Part shown: in pieces, positions 1 to 11,624 of the stretch
Layout: each line of letters begins with the position of its first letter
Numbering within the stretch: the stretch's first letter is position 1
Source: Cudoniella acicularis
Taxonomy: Eukaryota > Ascomycota > Leotiomycetes > Helotiales > Helotiaceae
Length of the DNA stretch: 64,000 nt
Assembly (NCBI GenBank): GCA_013054445.1
Contig: JAAMPI010000015.1
Coordinates: forward strand, 1-64,000
Direction: 5' to 3'
The notes under the pieces: generated by a model
Databases searched by the model: none
The model's input: only the letters and a program-made list of their open reading frames with translations
Told to the model about the DNA's origin: nothing
Position numbers and translations under genes: made by a program

Positions 1-901
1 CCCCCCATACCTCCCACATCCTCACATTCCTCCCTTTCAAAACACTCTCTACAAACAGGATAACTCGCCTTCCCCTCCCCATTATTCTCCGCACTAGTTT
101 TCAGCCATTTCTCAAAACAGATATTGCCGAAGATATGGCCGCATCTTGTCTTGACGGGCTCTTGGTCTCCTGGTGAGGAGTGGCAAAAAGTTTCGGTGCA
201 GAGGATGCAGTGGTTTTGTTCTTGAGGGAGAGGAAGGGGGATGGGAGTGCTGAGTGGTTGTAGTGCTTGTTAGTTTTTATCTAGTTCGAAGAGTTTAGAC
301 TGTTCAATGAGGAGGTATTGCTGCATAATAGCATCATGCATGCGAAGAAGCATATCCTTTCTCTCTTTTAGAGAATATTGTCCCCCACCACCATTATTAC
401 CATTCTGCACAAACATATCTCTAACATGTTTCTCCAGCAGATGGAAAATTTCTATAACCAGTGGAAATCATCACTGCTAAGGCGACCGGTGAAGATATCG
501 TTGCTTGCGAGGGGATACCCACTAGTTACGTCTAAATATTTGTTAAATACTGTTTCTGCCATATCAGTAGCGTCACTAGAGGACTCAGATGCTGAGTGTG
601 GAGATTGTTTTTGTTGTGGGGGTGTATGTACAGTACATACGCACTCTGTACACGGGTTTCCTCCCGTATTGCAGGAAGGGGCTAAGGGACACCTGAAGTG
701 TAGTTTTTCATTGGTGTGGAATTGGGGAACGAGTGTTGTGATAGTGGCGGTTTCGAAGGCGCATAGGCACTCTTCACAGGGGATTTCACATTGGATTTCT
801 ACCGTGAATGCTTTGGTGCAGGATAAGCCGAGGTGGCATATGTGGTGGCGTTTTTGGGCGGTGTGCCCGTAGGCGCCTTTGAATATGTAGGGGCCGCACA
901 T
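1..901 (-). pseudogene. RING-finger protein gene, 3' end cut by window edge, apparently disrupted
   Basis: The first ATG of the reading frame is at 901 (MCGPYIFKG). The N-terminal half is Cys-rich and unrecognised. At about 452 the frame meets a stop (DFHWL-stop), but the frame one base away continues at once with coding-like sequence (EIFHLLEKHVRDM ... LFELDKN). That stretch ends at an in-frame TAA near 267-269. In the same frame beyond the TAA lies QALQPLSTPIPLPLP and then a RING-type finger at about 15-205: CxxC, then CGH, then CFEKW, then CxxC. RING fingers of this kind bind two zinc ions and usually act as E3 ubiquitin ligases. The pieces read naturally as one protein broken by a 1-nt deletion and a nonsense codon. 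An unrecognised intron, or two separate genes, is also possible. The real 3' end lies outside the window. Confidence 0.5.
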
Positions 902-1290
902 GGTGATTGTGTATGTGAAAGTGTTATTCTGGGATGTGTTAGTTGGTTGGGGATGTGATTTTTTGATGTGAGGGTTGAAGATAGGTGGAATTCTGTTTTG
1001 GGTTATCAAGGAGCGCAAGTGGTGGTGAACAAGAGTGTTATATCGTGATGTTGTTTTGTTTGTTCAGTTGGGATATACAGAATATTTGGTGTATACCGTA
1101 ATATTCGTAGTGTCTTAAGAACAAAACAATGGGTGAGGAGTAGTAAAGTAAATAAAAAGCAGTAGTTAGCTCTCTTTCTATCTTTGTTCGGTTTCAAATG
1201 AACTTCCTGCATAAAGGCATTGGCCTCATTCCACCTACATACCAACCCTCTAAGCGAAGCCGTGAATTTCTCTCACCCCTCCTCTCACCC

Positions 1291-2849
1291 CTATTTCAAC
1301 CCGGCAACAATAATACTATCTCCAAAGTCCGTAAATCTCCTAATAGCCTTGATCTCCAACCCCGCATCACCCAACAGCTTCCTCCACTGGCTCTCCCTCC
1401 TCTCCAACGCCTTAAACATAACCAACATCGCGAGACTCAATCCTGCCGTGTATTCTACTGCTCCCCCCTCCGGTTTCTCATCCGGGAGGACTTTGTCGTC
1501 GATTAGAATTACAGAAGAAGGGGACAGGGAAGGAATGTGAGCTTGAAGAATTTGCAGGCAAACGGCATCGTTGTTATTGTGGAAGATTTGGCGGAAGTAG
1601 TAGGCTCTTGCTCCTATTTTATTTCATTAGCTGGGGGGATGCGTGAGGGGATGGAAGGAGGAAAGACCTTTGATAGGTTGAGGGGTGAGATAATCATATG
1701 ACATTCTCTCCACTTCTTGGCCCGTAATTGCTTTTTCAAGAACGGCGGGCCGGTCTTGAAGGATGACTTTCCCTATCAGGGTGGGGTATTTCTTTTGCAA
1801 CGCCACACACTATTTTTGTAGTTAGCAACTGACAGGGGTTTCAATACATTTCCCAATATTGAGCGCGAATGGCGCAAGTATGGCAAAGAAACAGCCATTT
1901 TGCGTCAACGGCCTAGACGAGATGAAAACCTGGGCCGGTTGGCTCCAAATATTTCTTTTTTCTTGATTGGAGGAAGGATGAAACGAGGGAAAAGCGGGAG
2001 GAGACAGAAACACAAAACATAATACCTGCTGGCCATTTCCGCCACCAACATCAACGAATACGGGTGTCTCTGGATCCGTCAACTGCGCATATTCGGTCCC
2101 GAAAGGCACGACATCTAGCCAAGTGGGCAACGATGCAAATTGTGCTTCCATGAAACGGTGAAAGGCGGCTCCTTGCACGGGATGCGTTTCGAGCCAGGTG
2201 TAGAAGTCTGTTGGGCTGTTTTGGCCGACTTCGAAAGCGGTGCGGGGATCTGTGGGGTTGGATAGTGAGTAATTGAGGGCATTGAACGCGGGGAGACAGT
2301 TGTCGTGGCTGGGGAATGATGTTAGTAAGTGATGGGATTTGATAAATGGACAGAGTGAAAATACAAGTGGACGACACCGTCAACGAAAAGAGGTGCGAGC
2401 AGGATATTGGACAGTTTAGTGGGGACATAATTTTGCGGGGAAGACTCCTCGATCATATGCTGAGTAGTCATGTATTCGAGAAGGGAATCCAAAACTGTGG
2501 GGTTGATTCCAGTTTTCTCGGCCAGAACTGCAGCACTGGTTGGGCCATCTTTGTTCTCCACTAGAGTTTGAAAGATTTTGTGGTCTTGAGCAACGCGGAC
2601 AGTCACCAACGGCAAAGCCTATTTTCCGTCAGAATCTCTGATTTCACTTTCAAAATGATGTGAACTTACGGAATAAGCCAGACGTTGAAACATCTCAAAA
2701 GGATCCTCGAGCATCACGGTAGCTTTCCGGGCCAGACGCACGATCTCCTGCCTGTCCGCCGCGAATTCTTCCGGGCTGTCGACCACGGCGCGCAGCTGCT
2801 GGAGCAAAATTGCCGGGTCAGCTTTTGTGATGCTACTATTGCTACTCAT
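1291..2849 (-). CDS. SAM-dependent O-methyltransferase (fungal OMT family 2)
   Basis: There are five exons: 2849-2670, 2618-2365, 2308-2026, 1809-1668 and 1613-1291. They join in frame to give 393 aa. The N-terminal part (about residues 60-145) is a winged-helix dimerisation domain. The SAM-binding glycine loop VDVGGGNGQQ is at about residues 230-239, split from CVALQKKYP by intron 3. The C-terminal half contains the family's DDKVLPDE-type segment and ends DFGDSIIVAGLK, the usual end of this family. It should methylate hydroxyls of small aromatic metabolites in the cytosol. No polyketide synthase, NRPS or other biosynthetic gene lies nearby in the window, so the substrate cannot be inferred. 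Intron 3 (216 nt) is long for this window; the others are 49-56 nt. Confidence 0.9.
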
Positions 2850-3648
2850 GTTGAAAGATGCTCAATGGTCGAATAGATGGTGGTTGTGTAACGAGAAGAC
2901 GGATTTCCGGGACAGAGAGTGTGTAATGATCGGGATGCGGTGCTCGAAAGCGTGCATGACAGGAAGACATGGGGACCTTTTAGTAGAAGGCAGGCTGCTG
3001 GGACCTTGAAACGCTTTTGTGACTATCTTGAAAGGGTTGCGTGCATTCTGTTTAGTGAATGGAGAACGGCCCAGCATGAACGTGGCGTTAAAAGAGCTCA
3101 AGCCGGAGGATGGTGTCAGGGGCAACATAACCAATTATTCATTTCCTAACCGAGGTACTGTAGTGTAACCTACTTTTACAAAAATCTGGCATTCACAATG
3201 TGTGCATTTATTGTGTTGGTATTGCCAATAGTAAGTTCAGAATAGAATCACTTTTTTTTTGTGGAGATGAATGCTTTTGCGTTTAGTATTGAAAACATGA
3301 TGACATTGCGGTGAGCTCCCAGTAGCTGAGACAATTGACGGATGGCAACAGATAAGTCAACCTTAATTCATTATCAAATAATTTCCCGCACTTTTCAGGG
3401 TCTATTTCACGTCAGCTAAAAACCCTTGCTTGTCAAAATAAAATCGTTTCATAACTCCTCCACATCCCACGAATAAATCGCCTCAAATTCTAGATCAGTG
3501 GACGCGTTGTTGCTGAAGAGTTGTAGTGCAACGAATCGTCCTCATTAAGTGGTGACCCGAAACAGCGACTGCAGCCTTAAACTCCCCGTCCCGGCACACT
3601 GTCACGCTGGAGATTGGTCTTTCCCGGGGCACAAGTGGGTTCAAGCCG
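2850..3648. other. Intergenic, no gene recognised
   Basis: This is the upstream region of the O-methyltransferase gene. Short open frames on both strands overlap each other and have no recognisable motif. I see no convincing gene, RNA or repeat here. Confidence 0.5.
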
Positions 3649-3753
3649 TACTCTCCCCCCCTAAATAAAACGTAGCNNGACTAGGGTATTGTTTACGCTA
3701 GAACGTTCGTGCTAGCCTGGATACGCTACGTTTTATTTAGGGGGGAAAGAGTA
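3649..3753. mobile_element. TA-flanked hairpin element (MITE-like) with an internal NN gap
   Basis: The left arm at 3651-3676 (CTCT, a C run, then TAAATAAAACGTAGC) is the near-perfect reverse complement of the right arm at 3725-3751. Both arms are flanked directly by TA (3649-3650 and 3752-3753), as in Tc1/mariner-type insertions. The space between the arms is about 48 bp and includes two undetermined bases at 3677-3678, directly after the left arm. There is no coding capacity. The N's may hide a collapsed interior, so the true length is unknown. Confidence 0.55.
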
Positions 3754-4803
3754 ATCAACGAATCAAACTGCATTGCGCACAGATAACCCCTATTCGCTTC
3801 CCCACCACCACCGTCAACATTACCTCACAAGCTCAACAGCAAGCAAGCCACCGGGGTTTACCCAAACCACTAACCTACCAACCTACCTTAGATGCCTCGC
3901 CTAGCAACCGTGCGACTCGCTCCGACTTCCAGGTCCCCGGTAGCGGGAATACCCAACAAAGCAAAAAGCAAAATATATGCTCAAAGCTGTAAGACATTAT
4001 GACATCATTACAGCAGCCACGCGCTTCATTGCGCTTCATTCATTCTACTGAAGCATGTTTGGAAAAAAGAAAAGAAAAGTAAGAGTGCTTGCTTGCGACT
4101 TGCTGACTTTGACACAAAATGGAAATAATTTAATATGGCGATGATGGATGGGAAAGAGACATGTATAACGGTAGGTACCGGTACCGTATTAGGATGGTGG
4201 GGTTTTCCTTCCGAGAAACGGAGAGCAGACGAGACTCATGAGAGAGATACAACTTACAAGACGGAGATGCAGCATGGCGCTAAACCCCTACCTCTCTCAG
4301 TGCCTCGTGCCTTGGGAGTTGGGTCTTAACTCAAATTTCCCAGCGCTAGCTTGCAAAATGAAATATTAAGGTGAAGGGAAGCGCAGAAGCGGGAGCGGAG
4401 TGTGTCTCCGTGAACCCTTACCTTGCGAGGCACTTGCCTCGTGCCTTGTTTTTTCATTTCATAAGTTGAAGTTAAGTCGGGTGTCTGGGGAGAGGAGGCG
4501 TGGCGGGGAAGTGGCGAAATCGTGTGTTGTGCAAGTGAACAGGTGGGGGTAAGTTGGCAAGATGTATGGTTGTTTGATTTTGGTATCTGACAGTTAAGGG
4601 AATCTATGATTCATTACACACTCACTACCTACTGTATTACTATGCCCTTTGCAAAGATTTTAACGCCAACGCAGTCCTCCCTCATTCGAGAAATTCCAGA
4701 TGAGGTCCCATTTTGTATATTTTTTTTCCTGCCAATCCTGCAACTCCGAGCAATGCGTTCGTTTAAATCGTAGACGTAAAACCATTATGTCATCGAGGTA
4801 TCC
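3754..4803. other. Intergenic, no gene recognised
   Basis: Sequence between the hairpin element and the 3' end of cryptochrome-DASH. It includes an AAAAGAAAAGAAAAG-type purine tract near 4067 and the near-repeat cttgcgaggcacttgcctcg near 4421. No open frame here looks coding. Confidence 0.45.
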
Positions 4804-6942
4804 CTATTCGGGAGTTGCTTCTTGTTGTCCGGCTCCCTCCTTGTCCGCCATTCCCGCTCTCAATTCTCGACCACCACCTTCAGCTCGGCCTCTTCCGTAG
4901 CCTCTAATAAGACCACGAGAGCTCCCGCCGTAGCTTCGGCTACCATATCCGCCGCGACTTTGGCCACCACTTCGTCCCATTCCTCGTTCGCCTGGGCGGA
5001 GGTTTTCATCGTTCCGTGGTCCAGTCGGAGGGCCTCCGCCACTTGTATTATTGCCTCCTCGTCCTCGACCGCCTCGTCCTCTGCCTGGATTCCTTCCTCT
5101 CCTGCCAACGGTGAACTCGATTTTCTTCAAAGGTTTTTCGACCCAAGCCAGATCGATTAGACCCAACTCCTTCTTTCGCTCCTGATCTTTGATTGTCCAT
5201 GCTTGAAATACCTCTCCAGGATCCGTCAAACCTCGTAGCTCTGGAATCCATGTCTTGACATATTCGGCATTTGGGTCGTAGTCGAATGCTTGCTTGACCG
5301 GGTTGAATATTCTCGCCTCGCCTCTTGGATCATTTCCAACACCAGCTAGGTACTGCCAATTGCCCCAATTACTCGACACATCGTAGTCCACCAACATGGA
5401 TTCGTACCACTCAGCTCCTATGCGCCAGTCGATATACAAGTGCTTCGCGAAGAACGACGCAGAATTTTGTCGGGCGCGGTTGGATGTGTAGCCTGTGTGA
5501 TACAATTCTCTCTGCGACGCATCGATTAGTCCCATGCCAGTTGTCCCGTTCAAGAATCTTTCGACCATCTCCTGGATAGACTCCTTGTTTTGATTCTGCC
5601 TTGGTTGGCTAGGGTTATTCCAGCGTTGGTGATCCTCATCTCTGAAGCCACCCAAGTGGAAGAGCTTTGGGCCAAATTTTCTTGCGCAGAGTCTCATGTA
5701 GTCTCGCCAGAGTAACTCAAATCGTATGCTTTTGGTGCCTCCGTTCTCTCCCTTTCCATGGTCCTGAACGCTGCTCCACTTTCCATCGTCAGTGCCATCC
5801 TCGAAAGATAGAAGGGCGGAATGAATCTGCCGAGAGGTGATGCAGCCCAGGACGAGGTATGCCGAAAGCTTAGTTGAGAACTCAGTGCCGAGCAGACCAT
5901 TGCGAGTGTCTTTGTAGGTGCTCATACAGCCAGATGAAATGAGATGGTCTAGCCTAGCAAGCGCTTGAGATTCGCCACCTTTGAAGGGATGTGCAGATTG
6001 AGCATTCTCGGGAGGAGCAGGAGGGTCTTTGATCAAAGGCTGCGCCGAAATTGGCCTTAGTAGGGCCTCCTGAATACCTTCAAGAGTGTCTGGGATTGCG
6101 AAAGGTGAATGTTGTCGAGGAATAATACCGACTGGTGGCAAAGGTGGTAGGGAGCCTTCAGCGGGAGTAGGGAGCACAGGCCGGGGTGCTTCTCGTAGAG
6201 GCTCGACCAGATTGCGATAATCTGTGAAGACATTGGGAACATCTTTGGGACCGCTAAAGGGAAGATCTCGGCTATAGCCATCCAGTCAACCAAATGAACA
6301 AGTAAATGGGTGGTTGAATAAAACTCACTCGTCCTTGAGATATTTCTCGTCGACCCAAACCTTAAAGTCTGTTCCTGCCTCGTCGCAAGCGGCCCTGATA
6401 GCTCTTTCCTCGCGCTTTTCCTCAACACCTTCTTCACTTGTCATCCAAACAGCTCCAACCTTGGAGTCACCCTTTTCATTGATTGCTTCCAGCAACTGGC
6501 TGATGACTTCATCCACCATTCCTACTCTGAGACACAATCCGCTCCTAACCTTCTCCAATCCATCCTTCAAGTCCCAAACACTTTCGGACAAGAACTTACA
6601 GCGATGAGGACCGCAACGCCAGAATCCTGCAATCTGACTCCTGGCCTCTGGGTATGGGCTTTGGGCATTTTCAGTCTGCGGGATAAAGCCTTTGACCTCG
6701 AGTTGCTGTGCCGGGAAGACGTAAAGAGGCAACAGGTGCGTAAAGCCATGGCCTTTCTGGCTAGCTAGAGAATGGAAAATAGGATTGTCCGAGACACGAA
6801 GATCTTTGCGAAGTAGATAGATAAGGACATTAGAGCCGGACATGTTTTTGGTGTCGAAGTGTCTGGCAGAAAATAGGTTGTGAGTTGGAAGGGTAGGCGC
6901 GATTTTAAATGGTGATGATGGAGGACGAAGACGCAACATCAA
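4804..6942 (-). CDS. Cryptochrome DASH (photolyase/cryptochrome family) with RGG-rich C-terminus
   Basis: There are two exons, 6942-6329 and 6271-4804 (intron 58 nt), giving 693 aa. The photolyase N-terminal domain starts NVLIYLLRKDLRVSDNP. The C-terminal FAD-binding domain shows FELLWRDYMR, TGMGLIDASQRELYHTGY and SNRARQNSASFFAKHL, followed by DYDVSSNWGNWQYLAG, which carries conserved electron-transfer tryptophans. The last ~90 residues are a Gly/Arg-rich tail (GRGRGGRGRGG, RSGGQSRGGYGSR) typical of fungal cry-DASH. DASH proteins bind FAD and an antenna cofactor, repair cyclobutane dimers in single-stranded DNA and have light-signalling roles. The first ATGs (6942 and 6939) give an Arg-rich, acid-poor leader of about 33 aa before a second Met at 6843 (MSGSNVLIY). 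A mitochondrial and a nuclear/cytosolic form are therefore possible. Confidence 0.95.
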
Positions 6943-7700
6943 AAGAAGGTCAAACTGGGAGTTATCCTTAAGAACAACCTTTCAAGACGGCTCTTCAGCT
7001 CGAAATTTTTTTTTTCTTCCTTCTTGCCAGCAGGGGCGACGACACAAGAAGGGAAAAAAACGAACGAATCCGGTGAAGTTTACGGTGCGGGATCAAGATT
7101 GAGATTCAATATGAAGAGGAGCCTGCAAAGGCTCTGCCCGAACACAGTCCCGGTCCTTGTCCTGGCTCTGGCTCTGGCCGAGCAGGCACGATGCTCAGAT
7201 GCTCAGATTACCAGATGGCCATGGGCAAGCAATGCGACCATGTGTGGACAAATAGGGTTAAGAACATCAGATTCTCTCTTGCCGTTGCAGCAGTTTCCAG
7301 CTGGGCTAGGAACAGACGTAGCAAGATGCCGGGTCCATCGTCCGCCGTCGGCAGGGCCTACATCGGCACAGCATATTTTCTACAGCTATAGCTACTTGAG
7401 TATTTGGAAGTTATCGCCATGACGGGCTACTTTTTTAAGCTTTGCAGGGCTTCCACGGCGTACCCTAGACTCGGGAGCTCAGCCGGTGTGGCGTCTTGTG
7501 GACTTGCATCATTCACGCGCCGCGGCATCCTGCTTTGGGGCTCTTCAACCAACCCCGCAAGACGCAGCCAGTGCAGCCGGATAGGGGTCAGAGCCGTCAA
7601 CGGCGATCGATATGCGCGCGACTCTTGTGAGAGGGTAAATCCATATAGGACAACGGACATGGGGACCCCCACTCGACTGCTGAAGGGTGCTCAGCGTAGC
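6943..7700. other. Upstream region of cryptochrome-DASH, no gene recognised
   Basis: Several overlapping open frames in all phases, none with a recognisable motif or codon pattern. It includes low-complexity ctggctctggctctgg near 7158. It is probably promoter and intergenic sequence. Confidence 0.4.
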
Positions 7701-7725
7701 ATGGCATGGCATGGCATGGCATGGC
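7701..7725. repeat. Five tandem copies of ATGGC
   Basis: The pentamer ATGGC is repeated exactly five times. It lies 225 bp from the 7-bp minisatellite and about 90 bp from a perfect palindrome (arms 7813-7822 and 7824-7833, CTCGAGCTCG around a single C). Confidence 0.85.
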
Positions 7726-7949
7726 ACTGCGAAGTAGGCCGTAAGCTGCGAGCTGCGAGCATCAATCGTGTCATGTTTGACTCCCTACCAAGAGCCATAC
7801 AAGTAGCCACAACTCGAGCTCGCCGAGCTCGAGCTGTCCGCTCTGCGCTCTGCGCTTTGCGGTCCCTTGTGCCTGGCAGGAGCAGCAGCGCTACTCGGCA
7901 TCTTTCAGCGCAAATGCACACCGCTGGTCCGTTGCAAGCTGCGTGGACG

Positions 7950-8036
7950 CTGGGCACTGGACACTGAACGCTGGACACTGAACACTGAACACTGGACACT
8001 GGACGCTGGACGCTGGACACTGGACGCTGGGCACTG
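7950..8036. repeat. 7-bp minisatellite, 12 copies (CTGRRCR-type unit)
   Basis: Twelve consecutive heptamers of the form CTGGACA/CTGGACG/CTGAACA/CTGAACG/CTGGGCA run from 7950 to 8033 and end with CTG. Variation is confined to three positions, so the array expanded from one unit. On the minus strand it would encode a SSVQ(C/R)PV heptad, but no surrounding gene supports translation. Confidence 0.9.
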
Positions 8037-9120
8037 ATGCGCAGACACACATAGTGCTTTGGATATCGACTGAAGGAGGTCAACTTGTCGTCGCGAGAGA
8101 CTTAGAGAGGACCGTCGCCTTCGGGAACCAATCACACGCCATGACCGCAGACCAGGGTAAGCCCGAAAAGGGTCTAGCGGCCGGCAGAGATCGAGGCTAA
8201 ACTGTTTATGGCCAGCCCAACCCGGCCCATTCCAGCTTCTCTGGGGATAAAAACCCGGCTGCCCCGGCCGATGCGTGGGCAACTTCAAAACGGGTCGACG
8301 GGTGTCCGCCATCGACATCACGTCCCGTGGCCGCCCCTCTTCCAAGTTCCCGCCATCGCCATTCCCGGTGCGCTCTATTGCGCTCTATTGCACTCTATTC
8401 CTTGCAAACTACTCACGAACTTCGCGCGAGTCGCGAATGTGAACTGCTGTGTTCTGCTGCTGTGTTTCGTACAACGGTTTTCCCCGATCCTCACACATCA
8501 TGCTGTTCTTGTTCTTCTGCATTTCCCTGTAGACACATTGAGATGTCTCTCCCAGGTTGAGGATTGGTTTCGCCGATGGCGGGTAGGGTCCGCTCTGTAG
8601 TCCCTGCACAAATCCAGGACTCCAGGTGGGCTTGTCTGCGATCTTAAAATTTGTTCTACCGTGCGCTCATCGCAAGGCTGCAATTGAGCCTTCTGCCGGC
8701 ACTGAGGCGCTCTATCCTTCCACCAGCCCACGACCCATCATCAGCTGTCTGGCTCCCAGCGAATCATCAGCAATAGCGCTTCTTAGTCCAAGTCCACGGC
8801 TATCGTGCTGTTTACCCTTGGCAGTTGAAACCCAAACACCCGACCCAAGGGAAAAAGCAAACTCCATGGCCGTAGCATGGCCATGGCCAATTTCATGACG
8901 CTAGTCTGCAGGTGAAGTGGCGAACGTAAGCTCCGGTGATTATGTCCATGACTCGTTTTTCACCTCGTCCAATGGCATCGCCAACGAGCTCGAGCTAGTA
9001 ATAGAGATGGAATGCATGCAGCTCAGATTCAGAAGGACCGTTTTTTTTTTTCGATGCACGGTCCACTAAGAGCATGCAGCATTGCCATGTATATCACTCG
9101 GCTCTATTATCCGATATGCG
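8037..9120. other. Gene-poor sequence, no gene recognised
   Basis: Continuation of the repeat-bearing intergenic region. It includes a short direct repeat (cgctctattgcgctctattgcactctatt, near 8370-8400) and a T10 run near 9040. Open frames are short, overlapping and without motifs. Confidence 0.4.
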
Positions 9121-11300
9121 TGCTAGTAATGTGAAGCTTGAGATCCTTGGAGATCGGTCTTGCTTTTCGAGACAGGTGAGCCGTTGTCCTGGCCTGCATC
9201 TATGAAGATTTCCAAGTCACTGTCACTTTTTCCAAAGCGGAGTCGCCATCCGGAAAATAATTGGTTTAAAACGGAAAATGTGCTTTTTGACCTTTTCGCC
9301 TTGAGTATTTGCTTCTTCAACTGTCTTTCTGTCCGGCCTAACGAGCGTTCAAGAATTGTCTTCTTAATTTGCGCAAATATCAGCGACGACGAGTCTACCA
9401 ACAAAAGCCCCAGGGTTCTGTGTCATCCACAAGCGAATATCGATCCAGGAACTTAGAAAGCGGCATGAGATCTTACACTTGGCTTGACGCCTTTGGGTAT
9501 TCTCCAGGTGCCACGGAAACGTTTTCGCTGCAAGTTGACACACCGTCCTTTCTCCGAGCCACTGGAAGCCTTCGACAAGAATTGAAATCTGCCAGCGAAT
9601 TGGCAATGGTACTCCTGCCAATCACGCTATTTCGCATTCTATTATGCCGAAAGTCTCAGAGGTGTGATGCTTCGTTGTCTCCTATAACTTTTTCGAAGCA
9701 TACCATATTCATGGCCACTTTTCAAGTTAGGGTATCCGTTGCTCATATTTAAGGAATTTTGCTATTCCGGACGACCCAGCAAGCACTTTAACTTACATCT
9801 ACTAATATTAGCATAAAAAACTATCCTTATTGTACAATATCTTTGTCCCAAGGTGGCGGAATATGGGACGAGAACCCGAAAACTCGGTGGGAACGCCACA
9901 ACAAAGTGCTTATTACATGGTAAGGGAGGCAATGACGATTGTTCAGACACCACCCGTGTCTCAGCAAGACTCGGCGCAAACACTTCAGCGTTCACCGCTC
10001 ATCGGCTCGGGCCAGGTCTCTCTGCAAGATTATTCCGAGTCTGCAGGCCTTCATGTCCAACCTGTCTGTCAAGCTAATCAGCATGTTCTTTTGGGCCCGG
10101 GGAATTGGCCGCGGCCCCACCTCTCAGCCCTCAACACTTACAAATTCTGTCTGACAAAGGAGTCGACGCAGACAAAAACAACCTCAAAGAGGTGAGATAC
10201 TGGCTCTTCTGTGCCGCGGAAAGTTCATCCGAGCTATGCATCTAACGGAGGCCTGGTTATTGGTGAGGTTGCAAAGTCTGAGACTCTGCAGGAGATGGGT
10301 ATCTACACTGACCATACGCTTCAGGACTCTGAACGTAAAAGCTTAGGATACGGGTTTGTTTCTATCACACAATCTCTTCTCTTCGATCTCGACCTATAGG
10401 CTCTGAAACAAACCCGCAGATCTCAGCAACAGAACACGAACCTTCAGCTTTTCAAGGGATGACATCTCCGAGCTTGCAGCCTCGAGCCACATAACGCCTG
10501 TCTAGTTCGGTTGAAAACACGGAGTCTTGAAGAAGGGAGAGGAGATGTGGATCAGCGAGGACACATTGGCGTAAGACGTGGAGGTCCTCCTATGGTGGCA
10601 GAATCGTTACCTGGGTCTGGATTTACGAACAGCAGATCCACTTCATCACTCAACTCCGCGGACGATACTACAGTCGACAATCTCTCTCGACTGTGCAAGC
10701 CTCGAAAATTTTGCATCCCACATATCACATACATGGGCAAGCTCTCGTTTTGAGAAGTTTGTCTCTGTGCCACGGCGAGCGTCGGCGGGTACGAATCTTG
10801 ACAAGTCGTCCACTATTACCTATATTCTCCCCGGGATTGCGTGGTTGCACATAAACATAGGCTGGATTACGCTTCTTCAAATGGCAAAAAGAATCACTCT
10901 AATCCAGGAGTTTACCTCAGGCCATCAGCAGCAAAGTACCAAAGTTCTCTTTCTCTTCGAGGGCAAGTCTGTTCCTGTCTATATCGAGACCTAACCGAGA
11001 CAAATTCTTTTACCGGTATCAATCCGGTTTCTGGACGGTCATCAAGCTCAATTTTATGCTTATATCGCGTAAGGCTATTGCTCAACTCCCAAAGCCAGTT
11101 CCTGGAATGTCACACAGTGGCATACCGATAGACGGTATTTGACATCAAAAGAAGGTAGAGTTTCTTGCCTCTCCTTATTAACATGTGCGACACTTTGGTA
11201 GTAAGGAAGCTGGGGATTCCAATTCCTGTAGACCAACCATTTCTAGCTCTCGATTAAGTCCCCTAACATCTATCCTCCCTTAAAACACTAACAGCAAACA
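9121..11300 (-). pseudogene. Decayed coding sequence, patchwork of short coding-like tracts, identity unknown
   Basis: Several minus-strand tracts read like protein but are separated by stops and frame changes. About 11260-11070 holds WLVYRNWNPQLPYYQ ... LPSFDVKYRLSVCHCV. About 11090-10895 holds LTRYKHKIELDDRPETGLI ... RRERELWYFAADGLR. About 10820-10640 holds VIVDDLSRFVPADARRG ... CDMWDAKFSRLAQSREIVD. About 9404-9123 holds QIKKTILERSLGRTERQLKK ... SDSDLEIFIDAGQDNG. I do not recognise a family. Some joins could be introns (for example the donor-like GTAAACTCC near 10914 and an acceptor before VIVDDL), but I could not build one clean frame. It may be one degenerate gene or several relics. Confidence 0.25.
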
Positions 11301-11624
11301 GTTCGTAACACCCTGCCCACCCACGACTTGGGACTCGACAATAATAGAGACGGTTTTTTGGAGCCTAACAGGCTCATCAGCGGCGATCGGAACGTCTTAT
11401 CTAGAGGGAACCTGATATATAGGCGAGAGAGGGAATTGGAAAGTGAATTTGAGGGAAATTGCTGCTAAGTTCTTTTCTGCTGTCGAGTACTCATTTGCTG
11501 TCATTTTCCGTTCAGTGATCGCTTGCATCTAGTACTGTCGGGCCTTGTTCGCTATTTCAATATCTTTAGTGGTCTAGGCCGAAGCCTCTAACTTTGTATG
11601 AGGGCAAAAATATCTTACCTTGCA

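Noticed and set aside
7024..8900. Several 60-190 codon frames on both strands around the minisatellite
   Set aside because: They overlap one another in all phases, show repeat-derived low complexity and no domain.
11280..11500. Possible LTR (GTTACGAAC, TATATA, short inverted ends)
   Set aside because: No second LTR, primer-binding site or gag/pol frame could be shown.
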